Assembly: GCA_020635395.1 (NCBI GenBank)
Contig: JACJZV010000005.1
Span: 144,456 to 208,455, forward strand
Length of the DNA stretch: 64,000 nt
Direction of reading: 5' to 3'
Source of the DNA: Flavobacteriales bacterium
GTDB taxonomy: Bacteria; Bacteroidota; Bacteroidia; NS11-12g; UBA9320
Position 1 is the first letter of the stretch, and every line of letters begins with the position of its first letter. The position numbers were made by a program, and so were the translations under genes. The notes under the pieces are model-generated. The model had not been told where the DNA came from and made no database searches. It saw nothing but the letters and a program-made list of their open reading frames with translations. Positions 56,001-63,753 of the stretch are shown here, in pieces.

Positions 56001-56202
56001 CGTTTTCGAGGGTAATAAGGGTAGATTTAACGAGCACATCGGCACTTGCACCAGGATATGCTATAAAAATATTAACAGTGGTCGGGGCAATATCCGGAAA
56101 CTGTGAGATAGGCAATTGTTTGATGGCCAACCCACCCGTAAACAATATAACCACCGACACCACGATGGCCAATACCGGCCTGTGTATGATGTTTTTAAAC
56201 AT
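53008..56202 (-). CDS. RND efflux pump permease (HAE1/AcrB-like)
   Basis: A 1064-residue inner-membrane pump with the RND layout: TM1, large periplasmic loop, six TM helices, second loop, and six TM helices. The TM4 proton-relay Asp pair is in LVLAIGIVVDDAIVVVEA (two Asp in VVDDA), and GSALGGMLFGTIFGVLVVPGLY closes the transporter domain. The sequence matches the HAE1 multidrug type (MexB/AcrB-like) rather than metal (HME) pumps. Gap to the adaptor gene is 11 bases. Confidence 0.95.
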   Translation of the reverse strand: MFKNIIHRPVLAIVVSVVILFTGGLAIKQLPISQFPDIAPTTVNIFIAYPGASADVLVKSTLITLENAINGVQGMRYIATDATSAGEATVRIIFEPGTDPNQAVVRVKTRVDQVMPLLPELVQREGVIITPIQPSMLMYVNLYSTDNSLDEKFLYNYATVNLIPEINRISGIARSQILGSRRYAMRVWLNPDRMRAYNISVDEIMEALADQSIIGRPGRIGQSSGIEAQSLEYVLTYKGRYNKPEEYENIIVKANASGERVFLKDVAKIELGSEFFDIYSNLDGHSSASIVLKQNYGSNASEVIDEVKAKLNEMKANFPPGLDYQISYDVSSFLDASIEQVLHTLRDAFLLVALVVFLFLGDWRSTLIPILAVPVSLIGTFFVMKLFGLSINLITLFALVLAIGIVVDDAIVVVEAVHAKMNEKYLSPYMAVREVMGEITGAIIAISLVMISVFVPIAFMSGPVGTFYRQFSITMASSIVLSAIVALTLTPVLCAMLLKKHDPHKVSKSPVQRFLNWFNNGFDGLTNRYVKILKRIVNRRLVTFLVLVLFSLGIVYTNKVLPAGFIPGEDQGTIYAILQTPPGTTLERTNHLSRELQDICEEIEDIESVSSLAGYEIMTEGRGSNAGTCLINLKTWHERKHTVHEVMEELEEKTKNMGAVIEFFEPPAIPGFGSSGGFSMRLLDKTNSTDYQQFDQINKEFMEALGKRKELTGIFTFFSAAYPQYELEIDNNAAMQKGVSIGKAMENLNIMIGSTYEQGFIRFGQFFKVYVQSAPEFRKLPSDILNMYVKNDHDEMVPYSSFMKLRKSQGPNEITRYNMYNSASIQGLPAKGYTTADAIAAIREVAAKLPNGYDIAWEGLSYDEAKRGNESIIVFAIVLIFVYLVLAAQYESFILPMAILFSLPIGVFGSFMLLKIMGLANDVYAQVGLIMLVGLLGKNAVLIVEFAVQKNREGATILEAAVEGAKVRFRPILMTSFAFVVGLIPLLLANGAGAIGNRTIGGSALGGMLFGTIFGVLVVPGLYFIFANIAKGRTLIQNEDFSPLSEDLIDYSSNNTNSNKNENH

Positions 56203-56213
56203 AGTTTTTTTAA

Positions 56214-57293
56214 TTATTCCGCGTGAACTGACAAATTGGAAATAACGTGACGTGGTTCTAAAAATTTGTAATGAATCTCTTGGTTTTCTTTTACTTTTCG
56301 CAAACCTTCCAGCAGTATTACATCCTTTTCGGCCAATCCTTTTATTACATAAAGGTGTGGCAATTCTGCGGTTATGGTAATTTGTTTTGGTATGACTTTG
56401 TGATGTTGGTCGATGATATAAACAAATTTTTTATCAAGCACTTCATAGGTTGCTTTTTGAGGAATAATAAGTGCTTTGTTGAGTTGGGTAGCTATTTTTA
56501 CCAAACCGGTTTCACCGTGTCTCAACAATCTATCCGGATTTGGAAAGGTTGCCCGAAAAGAAATATTTCCGGTTTCGTTATTAAAATCGGCCTCAATGGT
56601 TTCAACATTTCCTTCAAACGGAAACATTTCGTGGTTGGCCATTTCAAGTTTCACCTTTAAAGTGCTATCCTTTTTTAGGTTTTTCTTATAGTTGAGATAT
56701 TCGGCCTCCGATACGTTAAAATACACCCACATTTTGCTGTTATCGCTTAAATAGGTCAGCAAATCTCCTTCCTCTACAATACTGCCTTTTCGCACATAAA
56801 ATCGGTCAATTATGCCGTCAAACGGAGCCCGAACTTGTGTAAACTGCAAATGCGTTTGAGAAAGAGAAAGCTCTGCAAGAGCCTTATCCAATTTGGCCTT
56901 TGCCAATGCCAGCTCGTTTGGAGATACCACCTTTTTTTCGGCCAATGCTTTTGTGTTTGAATATTCTATCTCCGCAAATTGTTTTTCGGCCAATGCCTTA
57001 TTCATTTCAGCTTCGTAAATATTGGGCAAAATCTGAAACAGCAACTGACCCTTTTTTACAAATTTTCCTTCATCAACATAAATTTCTTGAATATATCCCT
57101 TTTCCAAAGCCCGCAATTCGATATGATTGATTGATTGAATTTGACACACATAATCTTTATCGAGGAAGGTGTCTAACAAAATTGGTTTTGTGGCCAAAAA
57201 GGATTGCTCCTCTTCTAAAGATTTGTGTTTGGTTGAGCAGCTTCCCAAAAATCCTACAGTTAGAAAGCTGATAATCAATAATTTGAATTTCAT
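56214..57293 (-). CDS. RND efflux periplasmic adaptor (HlyD/AcrA-like lipoprotein)
   Basis: A 359-residue membrane-fusion protein with lipobox GFLGSC (Cys19). A lipoyl-like half (ELRALEKGYIQEIYVDEGKFVKKGQLLFQI), a helical hairpin (about 96-150; LAEKQFAEIEYSNTKALAEKK), the second lipoyl half (TQVRAPFDGIIDRFYVRKGSIVEEGDLL), and a beta-barrel follow in the normal order. First gene of the pump operon; it links the permease to the outer-membrane factor. Confidence 0.93.
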   Translation of the reverse strand: MKFKLLIISFLTVGFLGSCSTKHKSLEEEQSFLATKPILLDTFLDKDYVCQIQSINHIELRALEKGYIQEIYVDEGKFVKKGQLLFQILPNIYEAEMNKALAEKQFAEIEYSNTKALAEKKVVSPNELALAKAKLDKALAELSLSQTHLQFTQVRAPFDGIIDRFYVRKGSIVEEGDLLTYLSDNSKMWVYFNVSEAEYLNYKKNLKKDSTLKVKLEMANHEMFPFEGNVETIEADFNNETGNISFRATFPNPDRLLRHGETGLVKIATQLNKALIIPQKATYEVLDKKFVYIIDQHHKVIPKQITITAELPHLYVIKGLAEKDVILLEGLRKVKENQEIHYKFLEPRHVISNLSVHAE

Positions 57294-57421
57294 TTTTTGT
57301 TATATATTTTATTTTTTTTGAATTAAAAGTCCACAAAATCATAAATGATTTGGGAAATAGACGTAGTGAAACCGCCCAAGCTTTTTACGAACTTAGATGC
57401 AGTTAAAAAACACCAATAAAA

Positions 57422-57811
57422 TCACAGAAGAAAGACCTCGCAGAGTTTGTATCTGGAGGAAAGCCGATTGGGTAAATGATTTAAAAAGTCGGTTGCTTGA
57501 AACTTGATTCCAATCGATTCAAGATTAATTTGAGAAAAAAGTTGGTAGTCGTAATCCAAAAAAACCGCAAATACCTGAACCTCAGATAGCAGTTCTTCAT
57601 CGTCTTCTGATACTTCAAAAAACTTATTTACACTTGCTTCTAAAGGCTGACCAGAATGAGCATGATTTGTGAAATTAAATTCGTGTCGGGTAGAATTTTG
57701 GTTAAGGTTTTTCAAAACCTGATTATCCAAATCTCCATCTGCAAACACACCCGCAGCAACGGTTGTACAAACAAAGAAGGCTAAAAATAATCTCAAAAAC
57801 TTTTTACTCAT
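57422..57811 (-). CDS. Small secreted protein of unknown function
   Basis: A 129-residue exported protein with signal peptide MSKKFLRLFLAFFVCTTVAAGVFA. The mature part is acidic (DGDLDNQ, FEVSEDDEELLSEV) and ends basic. It is located beyond the RND adaptor on the same strand and has its own probable promoter (TACCTTTG at 57828-57835, minus strand), so it is not necessarily part of the pump operon. Confidence 0.6.
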   Translation of the reverse strand: MSKKFLRLFLAFFVCTTVAAGVFADGDLDNQVLKNLNQNSTRHEFNFTNHAHSGQPLEASVNKFFEVSEDDEELLSEVQVFAVFLDYDYQLFSQINLESIGIKFQATDFLNHLPNRLSSRYKLCEVFLL

Positions 57812-57827
57812 TTCTAAAAAGGCGGGG

Positions 57828-57835
57828 CAAAGGTA
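57828..57835 (-). promoter_or_regulatory. -7 box TACCTTTG of the small secreted protein
   Basis: Read on the minus strand, TACCTTTG is an exact TAnnTTTG match, 17 bases (57827 to 57811) before the ATG. No confident -33 box. Confidence 0.5.
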
Positions 57836-57892
57836 TAAACCGACATGACAAAAATCATTTTTTCACAATGTCAATTTTGTGTCATTATGGAT

Positions 57893-59086
57893 TTAAAACA
57901 TCAACGCTCCGCCCGTCCAGGCCCCTTGAAAATTAAAACCTCCAGTAATGGCATCAATGTTTAGCACCTCGCCTGCCAGATATAAATTGGGGTATTTTTT
58001 AGAGCTAAAATTGGTAAAATCAATTTCGCTCAAATCAACTCCACCAGCCGTTACAAACTCATCCTTATTGGTGCTTTTGCCCACAATTTCCACTTTGGCA
58101 GAAAATATGAGTTCTGAAATTTTTGCCACCTGCTTTTTGCCAATCTCGGCATAGTTTCGAAATTCATTTATTTCGGCCAATTCACAAAGGCGTTGCCAAA
58201 ATCGTTTGGGAATATTTAGAACCGGATTTTTTTGAACGAACTTTTTTGGATTCAACTGCTGTTCTTGTCGGATAGCAAGTGCAAAATCTTGCTCCGAAAA
58301 ATCTGCCAACCAATTGATTTTTAATTGAAAATGGTATTGAGCCTCGGCCAACTCACGAGCTGCCCAAGCGGATAGTTTCAAGATGGCCGGCCCACTCAAT
58401 CCTTCGTGTGTTATCAAAATGGCTCCCTGTTGTTTTATGCCTAATTTGGGCAAACTCACTTCCACACTTTCCAAACTTATTCCGGCCAAATCCCGTAAAA
58501 TTTGGCTTGATGAATGAAAGGAAAACAAACTTGGAACAGGACGAACCATTTGCAATCCCAACTTTTCCAGCACATTCCACATCTGAAGATTGCTGCCCGT
58601 AGTAATGGCCAAACTGTGGGATTCAAAAGCATTTGTATTGGTGTGTACTACCCATTTATTCTTGTGCATTTTCACATCCACCACTCGCTGATTGATTAGC
58701 ACTTTTACCCCCAACCTACGTGCTTCATTTACCAATATATCGGCAATGGTTTTAGAATCATTCGAAACGGGGAAAACCCGTCCATCGGGTTCAATTTTTA
58801 GTTTTGCACCACGCCGTTCGAACCACTCAACCGTATGTTTTGAGTTAAATCGCTGAAAAGGCTCAACCAATTCGATATGACCTCTTGGATAATTTTTGGC
58901 CAACTCGGCGGGTTGCCAAATTTGGTTGGTTACGTTGCACCTACCACCACCCGAAATTAGCACTTTTGAAAGCACTTTGTTGCTGCCTTCTATAATCCAA
59001 ATTTCGGCTTTTGGAAATTTTTCGGCAGCATGAATGGCCGCAAAAAAACCCGCTGCCCCTCCTCCTATTATGATAATTTTTTTGAT
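57893..59086 (-). CDS. BaiN/HI0933-like FAD-dependent oxidoreductase with a non-standard start codon
   Basis: A flavoprotein of the BaiN/HI0933 (RdsA-like) family, about 398 residues. The FAD-binding GGGAAGFFAAIHAAE lies at the N-terminus and ISGGGRCNVTN is typical of the family; GFNFQGAWTGG at the C-terminus closes the FAD site. The reading frame has no ATG/GTG/TTG before the FAD motif. The codon exactly where the family Met would sit (before KKIIIIGGGAAG) is ATC at 59086-59084, and an in-frame TAA lies 12 bases upstream. The first GTG (58975) would delete the Rossmann motif. Either ATC/ATT is used, on a near-leaderless message from the TAACTTTG box at 59091-59098, or the base is an error. 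Confidence 0.8.
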   Translation of the reverse strand: MKKIIIIGGGAAGFFAAIHAAEKFPKAEIWIIEGSNKVLSKVLISGGGRCNVTNQIWQPAELAKNYPRGHIELVEPFQRFNSKHTVEWFERRGAKLKIEPDGRVFPVSNDSKTIADILVNEARRLGVKVLINQRVVDVKMHKNKWVVHTNTNAFESHSLAITTGSNLQMWNVLEKLGLQMVRPVPSLFSFHSSSQILRDLAGISLESVEVSLPKLGIKQQGAILITHEGLSGPAILKLSAWAARELAEAQYHFQLKINWLADFSEQDFALAIRQEQQLNPKKFVQKNPVLNIPKRFWQRLCELAEINEFRNYAEIGKKQVAKISELIFSAKVEIVGKSTNKDEFVTAGGVDLSEIDFTNFSSKKYPNLYLAGEVLNIDAITGGFNFQGAWTGGALMF

Positions 59087-59090
59087 AATA

Positions 59091-59098
59091 CAAAGTTA
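59091..59098 (-). promoter_or_regulatory. -7 box TAACTTTG of the BaiN-like gene
   Basis: An exact TAnnTTTG match on the minus strand, ending 4 bases before the ATC codon at 59086. Transcription would start at or very near the proposed non-standard initiation codon. Confidence 0.5.
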
Positions 59099-59117
59099 GA
59101 AATATCTATAGTATAAA

Positions 59118-59148
59118 GACCTGACAGGTTTTGAAAACCTGTCAGGTC
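59118..59148. repeat. Perfect 31-bp REP-like palindrome
   Basis: GACCTGACAGGTTTT, one central G, then the exact reverse complement. It sits between the divergent BaiN-like and 59336 genes. It is the same family as the imperfect palindrome at 38508-38537 (GACCT..AGGTTT). Such palindromes recur between genes in Bacteroidota; role unknown. Confidence 0.8.
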
Positions 59149-59318
59149 TTGCAGTATGAGTTGCTTCAGGTTTTGAAATAAAAGGTGTTTTAAAAGTTGA
59201 TTTGTGGCCTTGTTGATTAGAAAATTAGTAATTCTTCGGTCCTTTTACTCTGAGCCCAAAAGATATCGAGTGAGAGTTTGCACCTATTTTTTCCCTACAA
59301 ATCCAATAACTTTGTCTT

Positions 59319-59326
59319 TACATTTG
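59319..59326 (+). promoter_or_regulatory. -7 box TACATTTG of the gene at 59336
   Basis: Part of the 15-base string CTTTACATTTGCGGC that also precedes the gene at 44756. It ends 10 bases before the GTG start at 59336. Confidence 0.45.
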
Positions 59327-59335
59327 CGGCAAGTT

Positions 59336-59872
59336 GTGAAGAAGCAAAAAATCATAGGATGGTTGTTGTTTGGATGCTTGCTAATGCCCGTTGTTTCTGG
59401 CTTTTGTTGGCTTCAGTTTTACAAAATTTTGGTAAGAAAGGAGGTAAAACGTCAAATCATTTCCGGCATCGACAAAAAGGATTTGGTGCATTTTACCTTT
59501 ACTAAATCGTTTGCAAAACAGCAACTCGATTGGAAACACAGACGAGAGTTTGTTTACAAAGGCCAAAAATATGACGTAGTGAGCCAAACCACCGGATTGG
59601 ACAGCATAGAATACTGGTGTTGGCACGATACCAAAGAAACCGAAATTGACCATCAAATTCAATCCATGGCCCTATCAAACCTCAAATCTGACCCGAGAAA
59701 AGCCAAGAAATTCAATCAAATTCAGCACTTTTTTAATTCTCTTTTTCACCAATCGGTTGTGCAAACAAACTGTTTACTAAAGGGAGAATTGGTTCTATAT
59801 CTAAACCTAAACCATTGTTTAACAAGTCAATACATTAAATTAGACAGCCCTCCTCCCGAATTTTTAAGTTAA
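59336..59872 (+). CDS. Single-TM protein of unknown function
   Basis: A 178-residue protein. The GTG at 59336 is chosen because it follows the TACATTTG box and precedes a basic KKQK stretch and a TM helix (about 6-28; IIGWLLFGCLLMPVVSGFCWL). The frame extends back to a TTG at 59204 without protein-like character. The rest is soluble, His/Lys-rich, probably periplasmic. No domain recognised. Confidence 0.6.
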   Translation: MKKQKIIGWLLFGCLLMPVVSGFCWLQFYKILVRKEVKRQIISGIDKKDLVHFTFTKSFAKQQLDWKHRREFVYKGQKYDVVSQTTGLDSIEYWCWHDTKETEIDHQIQSMALSNLKSDPRKAKKFNQIQHFFNSLFHQSVVQTNCLLKGELVLYLNLNHCLTSQYIKLDSPPPEFLS

Positions 59873-59998
59873 AATTTTTGAACCGTTTTATTAAAAGCGG
59901 CCTGTCGCATGGTGCATCCTTGCGACAAATTGATGCTGCCTGCTTGGCATATTGCCAGCGTGCATGCAAGTTTTATTCAACTTAAAGATTTTAAAAAA

Positions 59999-62392
59999 AT
60001 GAAGAAATATATTTTGCTCACAATGAGCATATTTACTGCGTTTTGTGCATTTTCTCAAAATGCAAAATTTACCGGAAAGGTAGTTGACCAAAACAACCAA
60101 CCACTTGAAAAAGCCTATATAGAGGTGAGTGGAGGAAAAAACACGATAACCGACGCGAATGGCGAATTTTCGGTGGATTGTGCGGACTCGCTTTTATTAA
60201 AAATCACCTTTGTGGGTTTTGATGTTTTAACTAAAAAGACGGCATGTACCTCTAAAATGCAAACGTTTGTGCTTTCCACCAATCAAAACACCCTTGATTT
60301 GGTAGAAATCACCTTAACCTCCAACCCCAATAAATCGCAATTGGAGCAACCTCTTTCGATTGTAAAGATAAACGACAACGACATCAAAAGAGGCAATGGT
60401 TTGTTTATGGACGATGCCGTAAACACCAACATTCCGGGTGTTACTATGAATCGCCGAACGCAAAGTGCCGGCCAACAATTGAACATTCGCGGATACCGCA
60501 ATGGATATGGCAACCGAGGTATTAGTAGCAACTTCGACATGCAGGGAGTAAAAGCATACCTCAACGGAATACCATTGACAGATGCCGAAGGAATCACCAT
60601 AATGGATGACATTGATTTTAACTCGGTGCAAAACGTGGAAGTAGTAAAAGGCCCATCAGGAACCTTGTATGGATTGGCAATAGCCGGTGTGGTGAATTTG
60701 CAAACTCAAAAGGCCGAAAAAAACACCACCACAGTTGGGCAGGATGTTTTGATGGGCAGCTATGGGCTAATGCGAACCACCTCAAGAGTGGCCATTGGCG
60801 GAGAAAACTCTTCATTATTAATCAATTACGGACACCAGAATTTTGACGGATTTATGGTGCATACCCAGTCCACCAAAGATTTTATGAATGTGATGGGCGA
60901 TTTCACACTAAACAAAAAGCAAAGTTTGACCACCTATTTGGGCTATAGCAACAGTTATGACCAACGAAATGGAGAACTTACCATCGAACAATACGATTCG
61001 AACGATTATTCTGGCAACCCAAAATACATTAAAAACGATGCACACTCGGCAGTAAGAACATTTAGAGCCGGAGTGGGACACACTTATAAATTCAATAAAA
61101 CAGTGAGCAATAGCACCACCTTTTTTGGTAGCGGACAAAGCATCGATCAAAGTTCGGCTGGCGGTTGGACCGATAAATATCCGGTAAATTTTGGCGTTCG
61201 ATCTACGTTAGAAGCCAAATTAAAACAGACAGAAAATCTAACATTGTCGGGCATAACGGGGTTAGAGCTTCAACAAATGTTTGCCCAAACCATTGGCTAT
61301 AACATGGTTGCCGACAGCACCAATTTAAACGGATATAATGTAATTACCGGTTTAAAAAGCAATCAGGCCACCAACGCCAAAACTTCGTCTTATTTTACGC
61401 AATGGACAGCCCTGTTAAAAAAAGGAATAAGCATAAACGCCGGAGTTGGTTTGAGCAACATGAGCATAAAATTGGATGACCGACTTTGGGCTAATACCAA
61501 CAACCATCCCAACGATGCCGATTCAAAAACCTACGAAACGTCATTTACCAATTTATTGGCTAAAAATATTGGCATCAATAAAAAATTTGGCAACACATCG
61601 GTTTATGCAAACTATTCAGACGGATACAAAACTCCGGTAGGTTCAAACATTTTGATTACCTATACGGGGCAGTTGAATAAAACCCTTAAACCGGAATACG
61701 GAAGCCAAATAGAAATAGGCACAAAATCGTCGTTGATGGACAACCGATTGTTTTATACCATTGCTGCATTTAATGTCAAATTTCAGGACAAGTTTACCGC
61801 CCAAACCGTGCAAGACCCACAAAAAACGGCAACACTTTATTCGTATTTGGTAAACGGTGGAGCATTGAACAACAAAGGTTTGGAGCTTTTGGTTAGATAC
61901 GATGCACTAAAATCGAAAGACGGTATCCTCTCTGTTCTTCGACCATTCGCTAACCTGACTTTATCAAACTTTAAATACGAAAATTTTCAGTTTGAAACCA
62001 TTACCAAAACTGCGGCAAAAACCGATAGCACGGTGGTTTACGACTATTCGGGCAAATCGGTGGCAGGAGTTGCCCCGCTGGTTTTTAACGTGGGTATTGA
62101 CGTTGAAAGCAAAGCTGGATTTTTTGGAAACCTAACCTATAATCATCGCAGCATCATGCCTTTTACCTCTGATGGAGTGAACGAAGCGGCGGCATACAAC
62201 TTGCTAAACGCAAAAATGGGTTACAAAAAACGCATCAAAAACTTGGAAGCACTTGCTTTTGCAGGGGCTACCAACATTACCGGAACAAAATACTACAACA
62301 TGGTTTTTGTAAACCAATTGCCCGATGCTTACATACCAGCTCCAAACGAAATTAACTTCTTCGGAGGGCTAAACTTGAAATACTATTTTTAA
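59999..62392 (+). CDS. TonB-dependent receptor (siderophore-type)
   Basis: A 797-residue outer-membrane receptor. The ATG at 59999 gives signal peptide MKKYILLTMSIFTAFCAFSQ. It is followed by a carboxypeptidase-regulatory-like domain (about 21-100; FTGKVVDQNNQPLEKAYIEV), a plug domain (SIVKINDNDIKRGNGLF to VEVVKGPSGTLYG), and a 22-strand barrel ending in Phe (LKYYF). The barrel and plug most resemble siderophore receptors, but the ligand is not known. Single gene with a strong terminator. Confidence 0.93.
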   Translation: MKKYILLTMSIFTAFCAFSQNAKFTGKVVDQNNQPLEKAYIEVSGGKNTITDANGEFSVDCADSLLLKITFVGFDVLTKKTACTSKMQTFVLSTNQNTLDLVEITLTSNPNKSQLEQPLSIVKINDNDIKRGNGLFMDDAVNTNIPGVTMNRRTQSAGQQLNIRGYRNGYGNRGISSNFDMQGVKAYLNGIPLTDAEGITIMDDIDFNSVQNVEVVKGPSGTLYGLAIAGVVNLQTQKAEKNTTTVGQDVLMGSYGLMRTTSRVAIGGENSSLLINYGHQNFDGFMVHTQSTKDFMNVMGDFTLNKKQSLTTYLGYSNSYDQRNGELTIEQYDSNDYSGNPKYIKNDAHSAVRTFRAGVGHTYKFNKTVSNSTTFFGSGQSIDQSSAGGWTDKYPVNFGVRSTLEAKLKQTENLTLSGITGLELQQMFAQTIGYNMVADSTNLNGYNVITGLKSNQATNAKTSSYFTQWTALLKKGISINAGVGLSNMSIKLDDRLWANTNNHPNDADSKTYETSFTNLLAKNIGINKKFGNTSVYANYSDGYKTPVGSNILITYTGQLNKTLKPEYGSQIEIGTKSSLMDNRLFYTIAAFNVKFQDKFTAQTVQDPQKTATLYSYLVNGGALNNKGLELLVRYDALKSKDGILSVLRPFANLTLSNFKYENFQFETITKTAAKTDSTVVYDYSGKSVAGVAPLVFNVGIDVESKAGFFGNLTYNHRSIMPFTSDGVNEAAAYNLLNAKMGYKKRIKNLEALAFAGATNITGTKYYNMVFVNQLPDAYIPAPNEINFFGGLNLKYYF

Positions 62393-62472
62393 AAAATGTT
62401 TGAGTTTTAAGATTTGGAACATCCTCAAAACCGATTGCTATTCGTAATCTATATTCTGAATTAGAAAGTCAA

Positions 62473-62503
62473 CCTCATCCAAATTTGGATGAGGCTTTTT
62501 TTT
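62473..62503 (+). terminator. Strong intrinsic terminator after the TonB-dependent receptor
   Basis: CCTCATCCAAA and TTTGGATGAGG form an uninterrupted 11-bp stem with almost no loop, followed by C and eight T residues. It lies 80 bases after the receptor stop codon. Confidence 0.9.
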
Positions 62504-62581
62504 ACGTATGTTAAAAAACTTCGTAAACCTTTGAGTAACAATACAAAATAAGTCTTTCAAAATGATATATTTGTTTGAACT

Positions 62582-62674
62582 ATGGGTTATCAACTTTATG
62601 CTTTTATTGGAAATGATGAATTTGAAACCGTAGGATTATCCAGATTTCGAAGAATGGAAGATTGGACGATTTAA
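62582..62674 (+). pseudogene. Short remnant ORF
   Basis: ATG at 62582 starts a 30-residue frame (MGYQLYAFIGNDEFETVGLS...WTI) behind a TATATTTG box at 62566-62573. The start looks like the N-terminus of a longer soluble protein, but the frame stops early and the following ~70 bases give no continuation that I can read. Probably a gene remnant. The rest of the 62393-62745 gap holds the terminator only. Confidence 0.35.
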
Positions 62675-62745
62675 ACCGAAAATAAACACACAAAAGGTGG
62701 AGAATTTAAACTATGCCTAAACTTTACCCAAAGCGAACAAAAACC

Positions 62746-63501
62746 TCACCTTTTCGCTATTTCTTCCTCCAATTTGGCTTTCATCCCTTTTAAAATATTC
62801 AGCAAGCCTTTGTTAAAATGCAATCTATATTCTTCGGCGGTAATTCGGTGGTTTATTATATTTAAAATGGTTATATCCTGCACCATGCTGTCAAACACCA
62901 ATGGGAATCGATTGAGGCTGTCTTTGTTTAGTTGCAGTGCTCGGCTTTGATTCTTCTCCACAGATTTGGCATAATCGAGTTTGGAAATTAATTGTGGTTT
63001 GAGCACATTGTTTTCATAGTCGATAATATTTTTATCGTGCAGTTTTATTTGACTTCGGATGTAATCTAAGAGTTGGAATTTTTCTTGCAAAACAGGTTCC
63101 GAAATGGTAGAGAGATACCCCAACGACAGAAATTCATCAATAATTGGAAAAAAATAGGATTGAGTTTGCGTGCTGAAAACGATTTTAAAATTTTCAAAAA
63201 ACATCGAATCTTCATGTTTAAGATAAAACGCTTTTTGGCAAGCCAACAGGCCATTTAACATCGAATCAACAACCAAATTGTTGTGTTCGGCCACTTGCAT
63301 AGAAAGATCTACTTCGTCTAAAATCCGATGGTAATAATCATTTATTTTGTCGGCTTTGTTTTGTCGTTCGCTCCAATTATTGGCCTTTACCCCCAAAACA
63401 ATACCGAAACCAATTAACAAAACCTCACCTAAAGCATAGGTTAGATAATTGGTAAATTTATTTCGTGACAACAACTTTTGTTTGATTCGTTTAAACCACA
63501 T
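62746..63501 (-). CDS. DUF6090-type membrane-anchored protein
   Basis: A 251-residue protein. The ATG at 63501 gives MWFKRIKQKLLSRNKFTNYLTYALGEVLLIGFGIVLG, the basic N-terminus and single TM helix typical of DUF6090 proteins, which are common in Bacteroidota and of unknown function. The remaining ~200 residues are helical and probably periplasmic. Normal length. Confidence 0.8.
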   Translation of the reverse strand: MWFKRIKQKLLSRNKFTNYLTYALGEVLLIGFGIVLGVKANNWSERQNKADKINDYYHRILDEVDLSMQVAEHNNLVVDSMLNGLLACQKAFYLKHEDSMFFENFKIVFSTQTQSYFFPIIDEFLSLGYLSTISEPVLQEKFQLLDYIRSQIKLHDKNIIDYENNVLKPQLISKLDYAKSVEKNQSRALQLNKDSLNRFPLVFDSMVQDITILNIINHRITAEEYRLHFNKGLLNILKGMKAKLEEEIAKR

Positions 63502-63753
63502 ACATTCAAAAATTTGAAACAATTATAAGCAAATACAATATACCAAAAGGCATTGTATAAAAAAGTGTGATAGAAATGGATTGTAAAACCCCGAACTGAG
63601 TAAGAATTAAAGCCTGCACCATCTCCCCTTAAAAATTCAATCAGTTTGATATTTAGTGGGTTATCCTCTATTTTTGGCGATGCTTTGATTTATTTATACT
63701 TTGTAAAATGAGCTTTTCATAAAAGTGCAATTCAAATTTAATTACCCAACAAA

